Notes under the pieces: model-generated
Told to the model about the DNA's origin: nothing
Database searches by the model: none
What the model saw: only the letters and a program-made list of their open reading frames with translations
Part shown: positions 60,457 through 64,000 of the stretch, piece by piece
Numbering within the stretch: the stretch's first letter is position 1
How the letters are laid out: every line of letters begins with the position of its first letter
Position numbers and translations under genes: made by a program
DNA from: Bradyrhizobium sp. Gha
GTDB taxonomy: Bacteria > Pseudomonadota > Alphaproteobacteria > Rhizobiales > Xanthobacteraceae
Direction of reading: 5' to 3'
Assembly (NCBI RefSeq): GCF_900113735.1
Contig: NZ_FOQM01000023.1
Location: 62,001 to 126,000, forward strand
Length of the DNA: 64,000 nucleotides

Positions 60457-61617
60457 ATGCAACGCATCATTTGTCCCGAGCGCGACGACTGGCAACAGAC
60501 CGCCGAGCAATGCGGCTTCGCCTTCCACACGATCGATGGCGAGCGCTATTGGGACGAACGCGCCTATTACGCCTTCACGCTCGATGAGATCGAACGCGCG
60601 ATCGAAACCCCGACCGGCGAGATCGATGCGATGTGCCTGGAGCTCGCCGGCCGGGTGATCGGCAACGAGCAGCACTTGCGGCGCTTGAAGATTCCGGACG
60701 CGTTCTGGGATCTCATCTCCGAGAGCTGGGAGCGCGACGACCGCAGCCTGTATGGCCGTCTCGATCTCAGGTTCGACGGTCAAAGTCCGGCAAAGCTGCT
60801 CGAATACAACGCCGATACGCCGACCTCGATCTTCGAGGCCGCGGTGTTTCAATGGACCTGGCTCGAGCAGGCGATCGAGCGGCGCATCATCCCTGCGCGC
60901 GCCGACCAGTTCAACTCGATCCACGAGCGGCTGATCGCTGCGTGGAAGGAAGTTGCCTCGAACACGCATCTGCACCTCACCGGCACCACCGCCAACGAGG
61001 AAGACGCCGGCACGCTTGCTTATCTCGAAGACACCGCGCGTCAGGCAGGCCTGTCGACAACGCTGCTCGACATCGAAGAGATCGGCTGGCGTGAGGACGT
61101 CGGCGGCTTCGTCGATCTCGACAACAACGAAATGAAGCTGGTCTTCAAGCTCTATCCCTGGGAATGGATGTTCCACGACGCTTTCGGCACGAAGCTCAGG
61201 GACGCACCGACACGCTGGATCGAACCTCCATGGAAGGCGGTGCTCTCCAACAAGGGCATCCTGCCGCTGCTCTGGGAGATGTTTCCGAACCATCCCAATC
61301 TGCTGCCGTCCTTCTTCGAGGACGACCCGCGCGCCGCGGAGCTCGGCAGCTCCTACGTCCGCAAGCCGCTGCTGTCGCGCGAGGGCGCCAATGTCACGCT
61401 GGTCTCGGCTGGAATGTCCCTCGACGAGCACCCCGGCCCCTACGGCGCCGAAGGCTTCGTGCGCCAGGCGCTGTCACCACTGCCGAAGTTTTCGGGTGTC
61501 TATCCGGTGATCGGAAGCTGGCTCGTGAACCACGAGCCGTGCGGGCTTTCGATCCGCGAAGACGGGAGCCCGATCACGGGCAACGGCTCGCGCTTTCTGC
61601 CGCACGCGATTTTGTGA
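60457..61617 (+). CDS. Glutathionylspermidine-synthase-like ATP-grasp ligase
   Basis: 386 residues starting MQRIICPERDDWQQTAEQCG. ATP-grasp features of the YjfC/YgiC family: LLEYNADTPTSIFEAAVFQW near residue 110, IPARADQFNSIHERLI, LDNNEMKLVFKLYPWEWMFH near residue 225, KPLLSREGANV near residue 305 and SWLVNHEPCGLSIREDGSPI near the end. It would form an amide bond from a carboxylate and an amine using ATP, as Gsp synthetase does between glutathione and spermidine. The amidase half of true Gsp synthetase is absent, so only the ligase is here. Context with DUF350 and Ser/Gly- or His/Gly-rich small proteins suggests a membrane-linked peptide or polyamine modification. Confidence 0.87.
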   Translation: MQRIICPERDDWQQTAEQCGFAFHTIDGERYWDERAYYAFTLDEIERAIETPTGEIDAMCLELAGRVIGNEQHLRRLKIPDAFWDLISESWERDDRSLYGRLDLRFDGQSPAKLLEYNADTPTSIFEAAVFQWTWLEQAIERRIIPARADQFNSIHERLIAAWKEVASNTHLHLTGTTANEEDAGTLAYLEDTARQAGLSTTLLDIEEIGWREDVGGFVDLDNNEMKLVFKLYPWEWMFHDAFGTKLRDAPTRWIEPPWKAVLSNKGILPLLWEMFPNHPNLLPSFFEDDPRAAELGSSYVRKPLLSREGANVTLVSAGMSLDEHPGPYGAEGFVRQALSPLPKFSGVYPVIGSWLVNHEPCGLSIREDGSPITGNGSRFLPHAIL

Positions 61618-61623
61618 GCGCTC

Positions 61624-61673
61624 GGTCATTCCTGGGGCGCTCGCGAAGCGAGCGAGCGAGGCCGGAATGACGG
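61624..61673. repeat. Intergenic palindromic repeat
   Basis: GGTCATTCC ... GGAATGACC-like outer arms (61624-61634 / 61662-61672) around an inner GCTCGC-GAAGCGAGC stem. It separates the convergent ligase and cheR genes. Outer arms resemble those at 48443-48526. Confidence 0.65.
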
Positions 61674-61681
61674 AGAGATGA

Positions 61682-62554
61682 TTACCGCGCCGCGGCGACC
61701 TTCAGTGGCTGCGGCATCAGCCCACCCATCGGGCGGCCGGAGCGCGCGGGATTGAGTTGATACAGACCACGGCGGTCGGACGCGGGGCGGAACGCGTCGG
61801 TGATCCCGACGACGGACTCGGCAGCGCCCAACAGCAGCGTGCCGTCGGCTTCCAGGCCCTTCGCCATCCGCTCAAAGATCATGGCCTTGGTGTCCTGATC
61901 GAAATAGATCAGCACGTTGCGACAGAAGATCACGTCGAACGTGCCGAGATGCGAGAAATCCTGCAACAGATTGAGCTGGCGGAACTGCACCATCGACCGG
62001 ACATCGGCATTAAGCTGCCAGACGTCGCTGCTTTGCGTGAAGTATTTCATCAGGAGCTGGATCGGCAGGCCGCGCTGCACCTCGAACTGGCTGTAGATGC
62101 CAGCCTTGCACTTCTCCAGCACCTCTTGCGACAAATCGGTGGCAACGATCTCAATGCGCCAGCCGGCGAGTGCTGCGCCCATCTCCTTCAGGCACATCGC
62201 GATCGAATAGGGCTCCTGCCCGGTCGACGACGCCGCCGACCAGATGCGCAAGCTTTTGCGCGCCGCGCGGGCCTTGATCAGGCCGGGCACGATGCTGTCG
62301 CGCAGATGATCGAACGGGATCTTGTCGCGGAAGAAGAACGTCTCGTTGGTGGTCATGGCCTCGACCACGTCTGTTGCAAGCCTTCCGTCGCCGTTCCTGA
62401 TCTTCAGCACGAGATCGGGGATTCCGGGCAAGCTCGCCTTGCGGGCCAGCGGCAACAGCCTGCTTTCGACCAGATATTGCTTGTCGGGCGAGAGATCGAG
62501 GCCGGAGCGTTCCTTCAGGAACTTGCGCAGATAATCGTAGTCAGCGGGCGTCAC
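61682..62554 (-). CDS. cheR: Chemotaxis protein methyltransferase CheR
   Basis: 290 residues. N-terminal alpha domain (DYDYLRKFLKERSGLDLSPD) and SAM-binding Rossmann domain: LRIWSAASSTGQEPYSIAMC near residue 100 and DVIFCRNVLIYFDQDTKAMI near residue 210. It methylates glutamates of chemoreceptors. Its ATG overlaps the cheB stop by ATGA (62551-62554), so cheB-cheR is translationally coupled. Confidence 0.95.
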   Translation of the reverse strand: MTPADYDYLRKFLKERSGLDLSPDKQYLVESRLLPLARKASLPGIPDLVLKIRNGDGRLATDVVEAMTTNETFFFRDKIPFDHLRDSIVPGLIKARAARKSLRIWSAASSTGQEPYSIAMCLKEMGAALAGWRIEIVATDLSQEVLEKCKAGIYSQFEVQRGLPIQLLMKYFTQSSDVWQLNADVRSMVQFRQLNLLQDFSHLGTFDVIFCRNVLIYFDQDTKAMIFERMAKGLEADGTLLLGAAESVVGITDAFRPASDRRGLYQLNPARSGRPMGGLMPQPLKVAAAR

Positions 62555-63759
62555 GAGCGGTCTCCCGCGAACAGGCGGTTGACCTTGGCGCCGATCTGGT
62601 TGAGCGGCAGGATCGCCGCGCAGATGCCGGCATGGGCGGCCGCACCCGGCATGCCCCAGACCACGCTGGACGCTTCATCCTGCGCGATCACGTTGCCACC
62701 GGCGGCGACGATGTCCTTGCCGCCGCGCATGCCGTCCGAGCCCATGCCCGTCAGGATCACGGAGAGGATGTTGCCGTGCCAGATATCGACGGCGGAGGTG
62801 AAGAGCGGATCGACCGCCGGCTTGCAGAAATTGACGGCGGGACCGTCGTCCAGCGCGATCGCGGCGTCCGCGCCGCTGCGCATGACGCGCATGTGCTTGC
62901 CACCGGGCGCGAGATAGATGCGACCCGGCTTGACCTGCTCGCCGTCAACAGCCTCGGCTGCAGGCTTACGGCTCGTACGCGCCAGATGCTCGGCGAGAAT
63001 GGTGGTAAAGGTCGGCGGCATGTGCTGGGTAATCAGCACCGGGTAACGGTCGATCACCGGGCCGAGCTCGGCGACAAGCGCCATCAGCGCCTGCGGGCCG
63101 CCGGTCGAGGAGCCGATCAACAGCACCTTCGGCGTCTGGGTCGAGAACGGACGCATCGTCACCGGGCCTGAGAACAGGGCATGCGGGGCGGCCGGAGACG
63201 ATGCGGGCGCAGCAGCGGGACGTGCGACAGACGGTGGACGTGCAATCGGTGCAGCAGGGCTCGCGGGCGCCAGCGGCGGGCTCGCCAGGGCCGGCTTCCG
63301 ACGGAGCCGTGCGCCGAGGTGACGAATCTTCTGGATCAGGTCGTGATGGAAGATATCGGCGGCGGAGGTCTCGCGGGTCGATTCCGGCTTCGGAATATAG
63401 TCTGCAGCGCCGAGCGACAACGCCTTGAAGCTGATCTCCGCGTTGCGGCGGGTCAGCGTCGAGGCCATGATGATGACGAGATCGCGCTTCTTCGCGAGCA
63501 GCTGCGGCAGCGCCGAGAGGCCGTCGAGCTCGGGCATTTCGATATCGAGCACGGCAACGTCAGGGTTGATGCGTTCGATCTGGTTGACCGCTTCGAGCCC
63601 CGTGCGCAGCGAGGCCGCGACCTCCATGTCGTGCTCGGCGCCGATCCAGCGCGAGATGAGGCCACGGATGACGACGGAGTCGTCGACGACCATCACCCGC
63701 AGCGGTCCCGCTTCGCGCGACGGGCCCGTGGTCGAACTACCTGCGAACGCAACACTCAT
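62551..63759 (-). CDS. cheB: Chemotaxis response regulator methylesterase CheB
   Basis: 402 residues. Receiver domain with phospho-acceptor Asp72 in PDVAVLDIEMPELDGLSALP; linker about 155-210 is Pro/Ala-rich (APASPAAPIARPPSVARPAA); catalytic esterase domain with LIGSSTGGPQALMAL (Ser), VLITQHMPPTF (His) and TGMGSDGMRGGKD (Asp). It demethylates or deamidates receptors when phosphorylated. It is followed upstream by the cheY-like gene (66 bases between). Confidence 0.95.
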   Translation of the reverse strand: MSVAFAGSSTTGPSREAGPLRVMVVDDSVVIRGLISRWIGAEHDMEVAASLRTGLEAVNQIERINPDVAVLDIEMPELDGLSALPQLLAKKRDLVIIMASTLTRRNAEISFKALSLGAADYIPKPESTRETSAADIFHHDLIQKIRHLGARLRRKPALASPPLAPASPAAPIARPPSVARPAAAPASSPAAPHALFSGPVTMRPFSTQTPKVLLIGSSTGGPQALMALVAELGPVIDRYPVLITQHMPPTFTTILAEHLARTSRKPAAEAVDGEQVKPGRIYLAPGGKHMRVMRSGADAAIALDDGPAVNFCKPAVDPLFTSAVDIWHGNILSVILTGMGSDGMRGGKDIVAAGGNVIAQDEASSVVWGMPGAAAHAGICAAILPLNQIGAKVNRLFAGDRS

Positions 63760-63825
63760 TACTCACCAACTCAGACTGAAACGGTTCAGTTGAAGACAAT
63801 CGCCGAAGGAGCCTCCGGCGTTCGC

Positions 63826-64000
63826 TCAGATAAGGCCGACTTCCTGGAACTTCGCCGTCACGATGTCCTTGTCGAACGGCTTCATGATGTACTCGTTGGC
63901 ACCCGCATGCAGCGCGCGCGCGATATGCGCGACGTCATTTTCGGTGGTGCAGAACACCACCTTCGGGTGGTCGCCGCCGGGCATCCGACGCAGATGGCCG
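63826..64000 (-). CDS. cheY: CheY-like response regulator (C-terminal part; 5' end outside window)
   Basis: Reverse strand from base 64000 reads LRRMPGGDHPKVVFCTTEND, then ALHAGANEYIMKPFDKDI and ends TAKFQEVGLI*. KPF is the conserved Lys-Pro signature of receiver domains, T in FCTTEND the conserved Thr. About 58 residues are visible, a receiver-only protein judged by the end. It is upstream of cheB on the same strand, so the order is cheY-cheB-cheR. Confidence 0.88.
   Translation of the reverse strand, partial: GHLRRMPGGDHPKVVFCTTENDVAHIARALHAGANEYIMKPFDKDIVTAKFQEVGLI

Overview
The window is high-GC DNA, densely coded on both strands. Gene content points to an alphaproteobacterium of the Bradyrhizobium/Nitrobacteraceae type. 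The pointers are ctrA divergent from fliI-fliJ, GANTC sites (CcrM methylation motif) beside ctrA, a che gene block, many ABC uptake systems, a paoABC-like molybdenum enzyme, and several intergenic palindromic repeats. This is inference from content; no ribosomal or tRNA gene is present to confirm it.

Layout. 1-4105 (minus) is a branched-chain amino-acid-type ABC importer: partial livG, livM, livH and the binding-protein gene, with a stem-loop between binding protein and livH. 4340-5464 is an enolase-superfamily enzyme. 5575-9524 is a polysaccharide-flavoured patch: a flippase, a divergent glycosyltransferase and a Tat-exported GH10 glycanase. 9525-13780 (minus) holds a PCMT-like methyltransferase translationally coupled to a 1154-residue SAM/nucleotide-cyclase/AAA/TPR signalling protein. 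13917-22592 (plus) is a compact nonribosomal peptide locus: an A-T-C-A-T-C synthetase without thioesterase, a 55-residue Lys-rich protein, an Sfp-type phosphopantetheinyl transferase and a luciferase-like monooxygenase overlapping it by ATGA.

22704-26840 (minus) holds an acetylpolyamine-amidohydrolase-like deacetylase, an SMP-30-like beta-propeller and a periplasmic sugar-dehydrogenase-like propeller carrying one c-type heme motif. 27048-29594 has small proteins, a crotonase-gene remnant and a gamma-glutamyltransferase. 29642-37406 is amine/amino-acid catabolism: a polar amino-acid ABC importer with an FAD amine oxidase, dadA and a class III aminotransferase. It has two divergent XRE-cupin regulators with candidate operators. 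37446-42140 encodes a paoABC-like aldehyde oxidoreductase with a divergent TetR regulator. 42207-43876 is a DUF4864 protein and an MFS carrier.

44017-48428 is a copper-handling operon: two small exported proteins, a TolC-like lipoprotein, a multicopper oxidase, a cupredoxin and a CusF-like protein. 48759-50900 is flhA with a near-consensus CtrA site upstream. 51197-55761 has a small membrane protein, an NDH-2-like flavoprotein, an AraC regulator and an ECF sigma/anti-sigma pair. 56085-59065 is fliJ, fliI and divergent ctrA. 59319-61617 is a DUF350 / Ser-rich / His-Gly-rich / glutathionylspermidine-synthase-like module. 61682-64000 is cheR, cheB and the 3' end of a cheY-like gene.

Most interesting: the small NRPS locus with an unusual end and an unusual second adenylation domain, and the ATP-grasp module with its short repeat proteins. 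No CRISPR array, insertion sequence, tRNA or rRNA was seen.
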